This document shows positions 11,800-23,575 of a stretch of 64,000 nucleotides of DNA, piece after piece. Every line of letters starts with the position of its first letter. Position 1 is the stretch's first letter. Both the position numbers and the translations under genes were made by a program. Where the stretch lies: contig RXIC02000094.1 of NCBI GenBank assembly GCA_003952965.2, positions 91,517 through 155,516 of the forward strand. Reading direction: 5' to 3'. Under the pieces are notes generated by a model. It saw only the letters and a program-made list of their open reading frames with translations. It was not told the origin of the DNA and did not search any database. This DNA comes from Morella rubra. Taxonomy: Eukaryota > Streptophyta > Magnoliopsida > Fagales > Myricaceae.

Positions 11800-13231
11800 T
11801 CTCTACTAATGTGGGGGAGGGAAAGAGAAAAAAGTTAAAAGAGTACCCTGTCCAATGAGTAGTAAGATATTGTCGAATAGAAGAAAGAAATGCAGTGAGA
11901 TATTGGCTATTTATATAAGTTTTTCTATTTGTGTATAAAAGAACTGAATCCAAAAGAATAAAGGTTAAATTAGCAGGAACTTGGTAACTATAAGAAACAA
12001 CCTCAACAAATATATATATTATTGTCGTGACTATCTAGATAATTAATCGAAATTCTTACGTACACTTATTTGACCAAAATTTACCTTTTCATCAACCCAC
12101 TTCCACTTTTTATATGTCCCAAAAAGTAATGTTTAGAATATTTACACTGAAAATTGCAGAACTCAAACCAAGGAAGTTTGATAATTAATCAAAAGATATA
12201 AGAAGATTTTAAAAATTCCATTTAATTGATTGCAATTATTAATAATAATAGAAAAGGTTTGGCTACTTTCTTGGGACTATTCCATTACTATTTGATCAAT
12301 CAATACTTATTGCTTGTACCATAAAATAAAGTTAAATGTTTCTAATGACACTAGTGAAACATGAAATTCTATCAAGGGATTTTTTTTAAAAGGAGTACGG
12401 TATCTCCGAAATTTATTAGAAACTCTCACTTATGGCCTAACAAAGGATAATAGGAGGAAGAAACTCATCATATAATTGAACAAACGAATTGAAATAAAGT
12501 TCAAAATAGTAATATTTGTCAAGGAACAACTATTTCATGCAAATCTTGAACATAGCTGTATTTTTTGGAATATATATATAATTATTTTTATTTATTATAG
12601 TAAAGACTCTTTTTTGGCATGTTAGGAATGGATAATATCTGATTCAGGCTGCCTCTTGACTCAGTAGATTGAAATCTTCACCTTCTAAATGAAATACGCA
12701 CAAAAAACTCGGAACTCATTATAATCATGCTTCTCATATTGACACCCACTCATATATTCAAGGTAGTGTCGAGCCATAAACCAGACTAATAGAAGGATAT
12801 TTGGACAGAAGAGAGCCCTGACTGTCTTTGTTGTTTAATTTACAGCATTGTTGATTAAACTGCTAAATGGAACCAAGCATTAATGAATTAGGTTTTCATA
12901 ACCATATGTCTCTGATCACAGTACTCCATCTATGGTGGTTGGTCAAACTTTGCATTCATGTTGATTTCAGTACCCTTTTTAAGTTGGTCATTAACAGGTG
13001 GCTTGGTATTTTTCTGGACATGTATACTGATTTTGCTGATGCCCTTTGGGAGAAATGCAGGAATAATTGGATGTTTTATTTTCCCTCAAATTCTTAGGAA
13101 TAATTGGATGATTAAGGTTTCCATATTGGGTGGACTCCAGATTAAGAACATCAAATACCAATCAAGGGGTCTACGACCCGACTGTCTTTTTTTGATTCAA
13201 TTCCAATCATGAGTTCCTGAGTTCTAAGCAA
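11800..13231. other. AT-rich intergenic DNA upstream of KLCR1
   Basis: No convincing gene. Open frames near 12867-13212 have no recognisable domain. They persist in copy B only because the DNA is duplicated. Confidence 0.5.
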
Positions 13232-13330
13232 NNNNNNNNNNNNNNNNNNNNNNNNNNNNNNNNNNNNNNNNNNNNNNNNNNNNNNNNNNNNNNNNNNNNN
13301 NNNNNNNNNNNNNNNNNNNNNNNNNNNNNN
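13232..13330. other. Assembly gap (99 N)
   Basis: A run of 99 N. It stands exactly where copy A stops matching copy B. Sequence to its right (13331 onward) differs from what follows copy B, so the gap marks a contig or scaffold join of uncertain size. Confidence 0.98.
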
Positions 13331-13373
13331 CAAGTTGCAACTCTCGAAAGCGGCAAGTTGCAACTCCCGAAAG
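13331..13373. repeat. Short tandem repeat at gap edge
   Basis: Two units of about 20-23 bp (CAAGTTGCAACTCTCGAAAG, then CAAGTTGCAACTCCCGAAAG) abut the N run. The gap may therefore hide a longer tandem array that stopped the assembly. Confidence 0.6.
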
Positions 13374-14210
13374 CAAGTGGAAATTCTACACCTGATCTCC
13401 ACTCTATTTTGGACTGACTTTTTAAATATTATTAACTTCGTAATGTCAACAGTCAACTTATAATGCAATTTTATTAATTTTTCTGATTTCCTCGCCAGTC
13501 TATTCCAAAAAGGAAATGTCTGTTTTCATTTTTCATTGCTTTTACGAAATGGAAGTTTCAGTTTGATCCGCTTAAATTTAAATGTAAACTAATTTGTAAT
13601 GTAAAGCAGTATCAATTGAAATATCTTTCATAAAAATTGTTATGCTTTCTGGCGTTTTTTTTATTCTGAACATGCTTTTCTGGCGTTTGATTGTCACTTT
13701 AGAATTTTAATTATTCACAACCACTTTTATACAAATTTTAATGACTGTTTAAGTAACTTCAAAATCTTTTTACAAATTCTAATACTTTTTTATAAATTTT
13801 TCTCAAATTCTAATAACATTTATAATAACTTTTTTTTTCTTTTTATGCATGCCTTATTGCATAGGACTATAGGAGTTTGGACTGTCGAACTCATCAAATA
13901 GAAAAAGGCGGTTTTGGCCTTGGGTCCGCCAAACAAACCAAGACTGTAAAGATTCACTTCAAACTCAAGTAGAGCAACCGTTATTATAATAATATTATAT
14001 TCATAAATAATATGTTACGTATATCATATTATATATGTTTTCGTGTATATATATCACGTTATCATTTTCTTGTTTTCTAAATAAAAGAATAGAAATGGGC
14101 AACCAATATAACTAACTCCCTATAGATATAAATATAGAAAGGACCGTCACTACAGTTCCACTAACAAGTGATCGTTATCAGTACCTGTATATGTCCCTAC
14201 ATAGATATAT
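13374..14210. other. AT-rich intergenic DNA
   Basis: No coding potential, RNA gene or element recognised. Confidence 0.5.
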
Positions 14211-14382
14211 GGGGGCGTTTATTTTGTTAAAATTTTTCGAAAATTTTAAGAATTTTTACTTTATTGAGATTTATTGGAATTTGTGAAAAATAGAGTGTGT
14301 ATGTATAAAAATTGAAATTTTAGAATATTTATTTCACTAGAAATTTTCATACCCCAAAATTTTAAGAAAAAGAACACCACCA
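14211..14382. mobile_element. MITE-like element
   Basis: The left end (GGGGGCGTTTATTTTGTTAA, then AATTTTT) and the reverse complement of the right end (GGTGGTGTTCTTTTTCTTAA, then AATTTT) form an imperfect inverted repeat of about 26 bp around an AT-rich centre. There is no coding capacity. No clear target duplication was found. Confidence 0.45.
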
Positions 14383-14756
14383 TAGTACTCAGTGTCATGT
14401 GTGTTTAGTTCTGAAGCTGGTCCAGATTTGACAATAGCAAAGTAGTGGGATTCAACCAATTGGCCGAGGACAGGACGACAAATTGAGACAATATTCTTGT
14501 CTCTTTGCGTCTTTTGCTTACTTCCTGCTGTCCCTGATGAGGGAGGGCCACCACTTGTGGAAATTGTTACTTAACGTGTTCATAAGATGTCATTCTCACA
14601 AATGATGCAATTTCGTGTGAGAGGATGCATAGAGCTAATTGGTCTCTGCCGGAAACTGTGTTCTCTGTATGATCCTGCGGGACTGGGAATATTGCACTGG
14701 TTTTCTTGAACAGCCTCTAGCTTGACTAATTTATCGCTTTAATATCTTTTCTTTTG

Positions 14757-14948
14757 GATTTTCATCTATTATGTTTGGATAGTCAAGATTTTTAACCTTT
14801 TAATTTTTTTTAAAGTATACATTTTTACAACCAAACATTATACTCTCAAAATTTTCATCTATTATGTTTGGATAGTCAAGATTTTTAACTTTTTTTAATT
14901 TTTTTTTAAAGTATACATTTTACAACCAAACATTATACTCTCAAAATT
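14757..14948. repeat. Tandem duplication of a 93-bp AT-rich unit
   Basis: The words TTCATCTATTATGTTTGGAT, AAAGTATACATTTT and ACAACCAAACATTATACTCT occur twice, 93 bp apart, with only length changes in the T-runs between copies. Confidence 0.85.
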
Positions 14949-15212
14949 TTCACTCAAATATTTTTATCTTTTTACACCAACTTCAATATTTTTTCATAAT
15001 AAAAAAAATACATAAAATCTTCTCTTTTTACATTTTAACGAACTCTATTAGTACTTGTTCATTAAATTTTTTTTATTAATAATTATCTCTTTTTACTTTC
15101 AAACAAAGTCAAACTATCAAAAATTTATTCTACAAACTCAAAAGTTTTTAACTCCCCAAACATCCCGTTTCACAATAGCTCAAAACTAAATTATAAAGAA
15201 ACCTTATATATT

Positions 15213-15553
15213 TGTTAGAGGTAATATCATAATCAAAGTTTGTAGATTTGATATGATATTATGATTATCATGATATCAAATCTTTGATATCCTTATTCAA
15301 GTTTTTAAATGTTAAGATTTGGAATATTTTTCTATAAACATTTCATTATACTTTGTATTGACTTTATAAATAGAGACTTTCAACTTGTAATCTGTATATA
15401 TTCATAATACAAAATACAGTCATAAAAAAGTTTTATAGTGGATGTAGTAGGTCTTCTGAACAAAATTATTTAAATTTCTTATCTCTTGTTATTATTTCTC
15501 ACTCCTTTTTTCATTCTAACCTATTTCTTCTATATTCTTTTGTGACATCAACA
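15213..15553 (+). mobile_element. Solo LTR or LTR remnant
   Basis: The stretch starts TGTTAGAGG and ends ATCAACA (TGTT...AACA termini). It carries a TATA box in TTTATAAATAGAGACTTTC (about 15362) and the GTGGATGTAGTAGGTCTTCT block typical of the 3' part of plant Copia LTRs. No PBS or coding region follows, and no target duplication is evident. Confidence 0.5.
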
Positions 15554-15559
15554 CTGAGA

Positions 15560-16359
15560 TATCTTATATTGTTAAAAATGATTTAACATCCCTTTCCATG
15601 ATCAATAAAAAAAATAGCACCACTTTGATCATAATTTAAAGGGCAATGCAACTTAAAAGAGATAGACTTATTCTAGATTAAATAGTCAAAAGAAAAGAAA
15701 TATTAGTTAGGCGTATCCCATTGACCCATATTTTTAAGTATCATGCACCATAAAAAGCAATGCCAAAATCACTATTAAGCAAGCACATGACTCCACACAT
15801 GATAGGTCTTTAGACGATAAGCCTTACTCGTATACAAATAACCAATAATATCTAAGGAGCTACAATAACTTGTCATGTACGATACAAACAATAATAGTTC
15901 AACAGGAAAGTTGTAGGTGATTCAGCAAATATTAACAGGAAAAAAGTAAGGTTAGCTTTCGTTTCACATCTAATAGACGCATTATCATTTGTTTATGACA
16001 TGGTCCTTTTTTCAGTCGAGGTCTATATATATATTTTGTTGAAATTGGGGTCTATGATTGAGACCGGGACCTGTTCTAAAAACACTTGCAGGAAACAGCA
16101 CCGTGAAACTCTAACAAAAATAAACCCAATTTATAAAATTGAGTCAAGTTATTAAACTATTCTTCGCGTCTCTTTCACAAGCGGTGACAGTGTTGAATAT
16201 TTGGGGTACGTGAGGGGTGCCACACGGGAGCGAACCACCATTATTTTAATTTGTTTTCTAGCAACTGGTACAAGCTGGTCGATTCCATTGCAAGTGGAAT
16301 CACACACTGCGGTTGGATTACCTCACTCTCCTCTTTCAACCCCTTTCATCCCAGAGAAA
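15560..16359. other. Upstream region of the NLP gene
   Basis: AT-rich, non-coding. The last 150-200 bp before the NLP start (16360) become C/T-rich (CCTCACTCTCCTCTTTCAAC) as expected of a 5' leader. The transcription start was not fixed. Confidence 0.4.
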
Positions 16360-19300
16360 ATGGAGGAACAGGAATCCGCTTTCCCTCCCAAGTCAACGGA
16401 GCTAACCATCGAGGAGGATGAAGAGGAGGAAGAAGAGAAGCGGAAGGAGGAGAGAATCGACTTGTTAATCATGGACTTTGATGATTTCGATGCTACATGG
16501 CCGTTGGATCAGATCTCTGTAATCACTGACCGCAAAACAAATAACAGCAGTAATAACCAAGTTGTGTCTCCGCTCTACCTGCCATCCTCCGACCATCCCT
16601 TCTCACCTCTCTGGGCATTCGCTGAAGGAAACGACGACGCAGCGCTTGCCACTGCAGCTTTGCCGGACTGCTCTGGCTTGCTCTCCTGTGAGTTGAGATT
16701 CTTTTATAGTTCTTGGAATGGATTCCGATAGTTTTTGCTTTGTTTGGATAAGGAGAAGTTGCGGTGAAAGTTTATAATTTTCTTTTCGAATTGTTTGGTT
16801 TGGGATGCTGATTAGACTAGAATGAGGTAAAAGTTTCGACCTTGGTGCTTGTTGTTTCCTTCTTCTTTAAGCTTCATTGAGTTGCTGAGAAGTTGGAGGA
16901 GAAGGCAAAGAAAATGAAGCATGGAATCCGAAATTAAGAGAAAAAGAAGATTCAACTGAAAAAAATATGGTTATATGGCCATATTTATGTTTATTCATTA
17001 TTCAAAGTAAGAGCCCTTCACTTGATAAGGACACAGTTTTTGGCGAGTAATCGAAAGAACTAACTCCAATTGAACACAAGCTTTGCTTGTTTGAATGATT
17101 TCATTCACTTCTCACACTTGTATCCGGGAGATGGCATAACTTGAAATTCACTCTGTTTGACCTCTAATTAATTTGCGATTGCTGCTAATTGAGGATTGAT
17201 GATCAAATCAAAATTTTTGAATTTGGTTCAGACACTATATCCTAATGCGTTGGTTTATTTTGTTGTCTATGATAAAAACTTAAACACCACAAATTTTATC
17301 ACAATCATGGGGAGAGAGAATTAGCCACTGTCATGTTCATTCTAGGCTATGAGCAGATTCCTGGCTCATCCTTTGCATTGTGAAAAATTTGATGTCATTC
17401 CATCACTCTGATGCATTGTTCGGAAGCTTATTTAAGACAAGTAGCACCTTAAAATCTCTATTTACTCTTCATGTGAAAAATAATCGTCAAGATCAAGGAT
17501 TCGACCAATGAGATCATAGAAGATGAACCCACTAACCAGGGAATACCATTCAAATGAAGAACATCTCATCGATGCAGACTTTGAGAACCATATGGGTTCC
17601 TCCACAAGGAAAGAACTCCAACCAGATGGAGAAGATAATCTCAAACAGAACTTTGGTGAAATATGTGTGCACACATGTACATATAAATACCTATATATGG
17701 ACATGTATACGTCAGCTTATACATTATAGGTGCCAGAAAACTTATCATACAAGTAATCACAATCAAGTTGATCTTAACCTGTACAATCCTACTAAGGCAT
17801 GAATTTGACCATAAACAGTCCATAAAAACATAAAGAAACAAAAACCTAAAATCTAAAAGCTGATGATAATAATAATAATAATTATAAAACAAAGGAAAAT
17901 TAGCAAATGACAAGGATCGACGCCCATATTCTATTTTACATCTGCAGCCAAATAGCGTAAATTTAATCTGCTTTGAGTTTGGTTTCTTTTGTGTTCAATC
18001 AAATGGACAATTACTTAACACTCTGTATTGATGAACTGGATGGCAGTTGTTGATCCTGCTAAGTCTGTGCTTCAAGTCTTCAACTCAAGACTTCACCCTT
18101 TGGTGATACTTTCTAATATATTTGATGAATTTGAATGTCATCCAATTGCCAAAATGCAACAGTTATGCATATGCACCTCTTGTAGTTTCTCATGAGTATT
18201 TCTTGGTGATATTTTGGCTTCACTTAGAGGTTCACTGCTTTGGGTTCTGACTTTGAAGTTTCGGTATATTCAGGTACTCCCAATTCAGTACCTGAAAGGT
18301 TAGTGGTGAGTAATGACAATTACAGAAGACTTCCGTCTCCGCTGGGTTTAAGCCTCCTGGATGATCCAGATGGGTATTGTGTAATCAAGGAGAGGATGAC
18401 ACAAGCACTTCGGTACTTCAAAGACTTAACCGAACAAAATGTCCTTGCGCAGGTTTGGGTACCTGTAAAGAATGGAAGTCGGCATGTTCTCACAACTTCA
18501 GGGCAACCTTTCTTTCTTGGTCTACACAGCAATGGACTTCATCTGTATAGGATGGTCTCTCAGACCTATACATTTCCCACAGATGAGGAGAACAATAGTC
18601 TCCTTGGACTTCCTGGCCGTGTTTTCCTTCACAGGGTACCAGAATGGACTCCAAATGTGCAGTATTACTCCATCTCAGAATATCCACGTCGAAACCATGC
18701 CCAGAATTTCAATGTTCAGGGATCCTTGGCGTTGCCGGTGTTTGAGCCTTCTGGCCAGTCCTGTGTTGGTGTACTTGAGCTTGTCATGACTACAGCAAAG
18801 ATCAACTATGCAGCTGAAGTTGATAAAGTCTGCAAAGCACTTGAGGTTGGTCCCATTTCCTGATGCGTTTCATGCCAAATGGCATGCTGTATTCTTATTG
18901 ATGACTCTAAGATGATGATTCTACTTTGTATGAGATTCCTAAGGAGAAAACGTTACCCATGAGATTTTTACCTTTGACATTTCAAGATACCTCAGTACAT
19001 AATTTCTGTTCTCCTGCAGGCAGTAAATCTGAAAAGTTCCAAGATATTGGGTCATCCAAGCACACAGGTGAGCTGCAACTATCACGAATGTCAAGTCCGA
19101 CTCTTTTAGAAACCAGGAAGATGAATATGGATTCTTCATTTTCCCCCCTTTCTAACAGAGATATGTGCTGCTTTAAACCAGATCTGCAATGAAGGTCGCC
19201 AGAATGCACTGGCTGAAATTTTGGAGATATTGACGGTGGTATGTGAAACTCACAAGTTGCCGTTAGCTCAGACTTGGCTTCCATGCATGCATGGCCATAT

Positions 19301-21374
19301 TCTGGCCCATGGAGGCGGTTTGAAGAAAAGCTGTAGTAGCTTTGATGGTAGTTGCGTGGGACAAGTCTGCATGTCCACTACTGATGCTTCTTTCTATGTT
19401 GTAGATGCTCACATGTGGCGTTTCCGGGACGCTTGTGTTGAGCATCACTTGCAAAAGGGTCAAGGAGTTGCTGGGAGAGCCTTTTTGTCCCATAACTCTT
19501 GCTTCTGTGGAGACATTACCCTATTCTGCAAAAAGGAGTACCCCTTAGTACACTATGCACGCATGTTTCGGTTAGCCAGCTGTTTCGCTATCTGCTTACA
19601 GAGCAGTCATACTGGAGATGATAATTACGTTCTAGAATTTTTTCTGCCTCCTGGAATCACGGACTTCTATGAACACCGCATATTATTGGGCTCCTTATTG
19701 GCAACCATGAAAGAGCATTTCCAGAGTCTTAAAGTTGCTTCTGGTGTTGAACTTGAAGAGGAAGTATTTGTTGAAATCGTTCAAGTTTGTACAGATGAAA
19801 GAGCAGATTCACAACTGGAATCTGTACGAATTAGTCTATGCGCTGAATTACCACCTACGCCTGATGGCTTGCTGAATATAGAACATATGGTGCACTTAGA
19901 TGACATGAATGATAAAGGCCCTTTTGTTAACAATGCTGGTGAAAGCCACGATGACTTTTCTTCTCTACAGAATGAGGATATGAGAAAGACATCAGAGAAA
20001 AAACGTGGAAAAACTGAGAAATCAATTAGTCTAGAAGTTCTTCAACAATATTTTGCTGGTAGTCTTAAAGATGCCGCGAAGAGCCTTGGAGGTATGCTTA
20101 CACACTAACAAACTGTTTCTTGCAATCTTTCTTCTGTGATTCTGGTGACGTTGAATTCATTATCCATAAAAATAAAATCCCTGATTTACCATAGCAATTA
20201 GATGTATAATTGTTTATAAAATCTTTGCTTTACAGTTTGTCCTACTACAATGAAGCGTATCTGTAGGCAGCATGGGATCTCCCGATGGCCATCTCGCAAG
20301 ATCAAAAAGGTCAACCGTTCCCTCTCTAAGCTAAAGCGTGTAATTGAATCTGTTCAAGGTGCTGAAGGAGCATTCGGTTTGAGTTCTCTCACCCCAAATC
20401 CGCTTCCTGTTGCTGTTAGCTCTCAGCCTTCCAGTTTGAACAGGTGTGATCTGCAAACATCACCATCCTCTAAACCCTCTGAACCTCAGGAAAAGGATGA
20501 ATCACCCACTGGTAAAACACGCAGAAGTAACGAACAGACTGGCACAGAAGACCAGTTGCAAGGAGGAAGAATGTTTAGTCCAGAGAAACTTGGTCATGAT
20601 CATAGTAATTCTCCACCAGAGCTTGGTGAAAGCTCAAAAAGGTTCAAGACAGGGAGTGGGTCATGGGAAGAGAGTGCCGGAACCCCTACTTCACAAGGCT
20701 CATGTCAGGGCAGTCCCCAAAATGAAACCACAGAGGTAAACCATCTATGTGTTTCTTCCATCAAGGACCAATGCATAAAAGTTGGAGGCTCACCTGAATT
20801 GGCATATCAACCTACAGTTCCGTTAAATATATCAGCTACATGCTCAATACCCGATACTCTTTTGATGACAGAAGCACAAGAAACATTCGGAGGAATGCTA
20901 ATTCAGGATGCTGGAAGTTCAAAAGACTTGAGAAACCTGTGTCCTTCAGTAGCAGATGCTGTGTTGGATGAGCAGGTCCCTGAATTTTTTCTGACAAACC
21001 CTCCAGAACCCAATATGACTCCTAACCAACCTATGGTTACTCCTCCTGACACAATGCCTCATGTTACAGGAAGTAAAGAGCTGAAGAGCATGACAATAAA
21101 AGCAACATATAGAGAGGATATAATTAGGTTTCGGATCTCTTTGAGTTCAGGTAGTTTGGAGTTGAAAGAAGAAGTGGCCAAGAGGTTGAAACTGGAGGTG
21201 GGTACATTCGATATCAAGTATCTAGATGATGATAATGAGTGGGTATTGATAACCTGCGATGCAGACCTGCAGGAGTGCACGGATGTTTCAAGATCATCGG
21301 GCAGCAATATAATCAGGCTTTTGGTTCAAGATATAATCCCCAACTTGGGGAGCTCCTGTGAGAACTCTGGGTAG
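16360..21374 (+). CDS. NLP7: NIN-like protein (NLP6/NLP7 type) RWP-RK transcription factor
   Basis: Five exons, 16360-16687, 18274-18845, 19020-19067, 19182-20091 and 20236-21374, join in consistent phase to give 998 aa. The N-terminus is acidic and contains WPLDQIS and SPLWAF. The conserved regulatory region (about residues 125-560) includes CVIKERMTQALRYF, LGLPGRVF, PEWTPNVQYYS, LALPVFEPSGQSCVGVLEL, FDGSCVGQVCMSTTD and HHLQKGQGVAGRAF. The RWP-RK DNA-binding domain spans the last intron, with RWPSRK at 636-641. A PB1 domain closes the protein (about 905-985, YLDDDNEWVLITCDADLQEC). In Arabidopsis, NLP7 senses nitrate, is retained in the nucleus and activates nitrate-response genes. All domains are intact and the length fits the family (AtNLP7 about 960 aa). 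Placement in the NLP6/7 subgroup rests on sequence likeness; NLP6 and NLP7 cannot be separated here. Confidence 0.95.
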
Positions 21375-21680
21375 TGACTATTAGATTGTAAATATTAGCG
21401 CGAATATAGTCCATTTCTTGCAGTGTCAGGATGTTGTATAAGTTGTAGATCTTGGTTTTAGGTCTTGTTCAAGTTGTAAGCAATTCTCCATTTGGATTGA
21501 AGTACTGCCACTTTCCAGAATTATAGTCATATGACCAAAAAATTTTGCTAGCATTGAGATTCTTTCCTTTTCTGATACTCGTCCACTGATATAAACTCCA
21601 CGAACGCAATTAAAAACAAAAACAAAACAAGAAAACTGCGGGGGAAATAGATATTGTAATTAGCACAGGAGGGAGGATCA
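21375..21680 (+). other. Probable NLP 3' UTR and spacer
   Basis: Non-coding, T-rich sequence between the NLP stop codon and the first LTR of the Copia element. The Copia element begins about 300 bp after the stop, close to or inside the transcribed tail. Confidence 0.4.
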
Positions 21681-22078
21681 TGTATTAAGGGATAAAGAAA
21701 ACACAGCTGCTGCCCTCGAAGAAACTAAAAAATCCAGATACACAGAGGTCTCTACATACAGCAGCTATAGCTCACGGCAGAGTCACTACATCAGCCACCT
21801 CAGCTGAAACGGATTTCATTAGCTTACAGTTATGTGGTTGCTCGTTATTCCTTTTCTCTCTCCCATCTTTCGATGCATTTGGTGAGCTGGAGAGAGGCTT
21901 TTCTTTTCTTACGCAGAAGTTTGTTAGGATTTCTGCGTTTTTGTGTATTCTTCTTGATTCTTTACATTATTTAGCAATTGTATATAAGACCTCAAGTTCT
22001 TTAGATTATTCAATATGGAGAGAATTCTCCACAAACCATCGCCTCCTTCTTTGCTCTATTTATTTTGCTTTCTTACAT

Positions 22079-22543
22079 TGTGATGGGCCATAACATGACC
22101 GGTCCAACCCAACAGAAGGTGTGTCAGCCCAACTGTAGTCTCCCACGGTCCAGCCCAACAGAAGGTGTGCCTGCCTAGCTGTAGTCTCCTACGGTCCAGC
22201 CCAACAGAAGTGCACCGGCCCAGCCGCAGCCTCCCAAAGCCCCCAGGTCAAGAACGCCTTCAAAGGCCCCCGGCCCTCATACAAATAAGGGACTCCCCCC
22301 ATATTTTCCCACTCCAATGTTCAAAGAGTCACGGCACCAAGACCCCCACCAGGACTTTAATTTCTCTACATATAAATAGCCCTGTACGCCTCCCCTATTT
22401 CCTCATGCTTCAATTGCTCTTCTAATATTAAATTCCCCTTGAGATCTGACTTAAGCATCGAAGCTTCCACGCTCGACACCGCCCCATCTCTTTGCTTCTC
22501 TACAGGTTTGATCAGTTTCGGTCATTGGTGATTTTTGGTATCA
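22079..22543 (+). mobile_element. Nested solo LTR at the LTR/PBS junction
   Basis: The 465-bp sequence starts TGTGATGGGCC and ends TTTTTGGTATCA (TG...CA). TTACAT lies on both sides (22073-22078 and 22544-22549), consistent with a 5-bp target duplication. Removing it restores the expected order: Copia LTR end TTACA followed directly by PBS TAGTATCAAAGC. Inside are three 46-bp tandem units starting at 22101, 22147 and 22193 (core CCCAACAGAAG), and a TATA box, TATAAATA, at 22371. No internal region of its own remains. Confidence 0.75.
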
Positions 22544-22574
22544 TTACATAGTATCAAAGCTCGGTTGAGCAATC

Positions 22575-23550
22575 ATGGCAGAAGAAGTAGGCGACGTTAA
22601 TACTCCTCCACAAATGGACCAACCAATCTCAAACCAAAACCCTTACTTGAATTTCAACAACCTCAACAACCCATATCGGCTTGATAATGGGGACAATTCC
22701 ACCATTGCTTTGGTCACCGACCTTCTGTCCAGCGAGAACTATGTCTCTTGGTCTCGTTCCATGAGAAGGGCACTAAGAACCAAGAACAAAATAGGCTCCG
22801 TGAATGGAGATTTTCAGAAACCAGCTGCATTAGATGACCCATTGTTTGATGCTTGGGAAAGATGCAACGATGTGATGATTTCTTGGATCCACAAGCTCTG
22901 TGAAGTCTAGTTTGATATTTGTGGATGATGTAAGGGAAATGTGGAATGAGCTGAAAGATTGATATTCTCAGCAAAATGGTCCACGGATTTTCCAACTCAA
23001 GAAAGCTCTGGCAACCTTGTTGCAGGAACAAGATTCAGTCAGAGTTTGTTATGGGAAATTAAAGGTATTATGGGATGAGTTATCTAATTATGACCTCATA
23101 CCCGACTGTGCTTGTGGTAAACTTAAAATTCTTCTAGATAGACAACAAAGGGATTATGTAATTTAATTTTTAATGGGGCTTAATGATGTATATACTAATG
23201 TCAAAGACCGGGTTATGCTCTTAGAACCCATACTTGCTGTCAATCAAGTTTTCTCCATGGTTCAACAACAGGAAATGCAGCACAAGGTGATGGTTACTAG
23301 TCCATCAACTGAATCTATGGCTCTAGCAACTAGAGGTTTTACTGATTTTAACTCGGGAACCAAATAGTTTAATACCTCCAAGTCAAACAAGTCTTACTGT
23401 GCCCATTGCCGCATCACAGGACATACCTTAGAGACTAAATCTGGAAATGTCACCCCACCAATTTGTTCTCACTGTAATATGTCTGGCCATGTAGCAGAAA
23501 AGTGCTACAAGCTACATGGCTATCCCCATGGATACAAGCTTTTTGGGAAA
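22575..23550 (+). pseudogene. Copia gag (Retrotran_gag_3-like) with zinc knuckles, broken
   Basis: The ATG at 22575 follows the PBS. The 111-codon open part contains LVTDLLSSENYVSWSRSMRR and then DAWERCNDVMISWI, typical of the gag of RE1-like plant Copia elements; it stops at 22910. Gag continues in other frames, with LKKALATL-type and FLMGLNDVYTNVKDRVM-like pieces around 22990-23250. CCHC knuckles near 23398-23515 (CAHCRITGHT; CSHCNMSGHVAEKCYKLHGY) follow. A Gypsy element then interrupts the gene at 23576. Confidence 0.75.
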
Positions 23551-23575
23551 TTTGAATCCCTCTCAGCCAATGTGG

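Larger units (their letters stand above)
1..13231. repeat. Large direct duplication, copy A (13.2 kb, truncated by window edge and N gap)
   Basis: This segment recurs at 36122-49527 in the same orientation. The offset is exactly 36121 from position 1 to about 7.9 kb, and I saw no substitutions there. It then becomes 36306 after a 185-bp tandem duplication in copy B, and drifts to 36296 through small indels near 10.75-12.8 kb. Shared content includes a LINE insertion, SWEET-derived repeats and the whole KLCR1 gene. The first base of the window already matches, so the true left end lies outside. The right end is hidden by the N run: the last shared bases sit directly against it. It may be a real segmental duplication or an unmerged haplotype. 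Confidence 0.97.

Noticed and set aside
12867..13212. Hydrophobic open frames near the end of copy A (and in copy B)
   Set aside because: No domain, no consistent coding signal; their repetition is explained by the large duplication.
18926..19192. Open frame in the intron region between NLP exons 2 and 4
   Set aside because: The conserved NLP residues are recovered only by splicing a 48-nt exon (19020-19067); the longer frame is intronic read-through.
21681..22546. A single 866-bp 5' LTR reaching to the PBS
   Set aside because: The 3' LTR ends at the equivalent of 22077, and TTACAT flanks 22079-22543, so a nested solo LTR explains it better.
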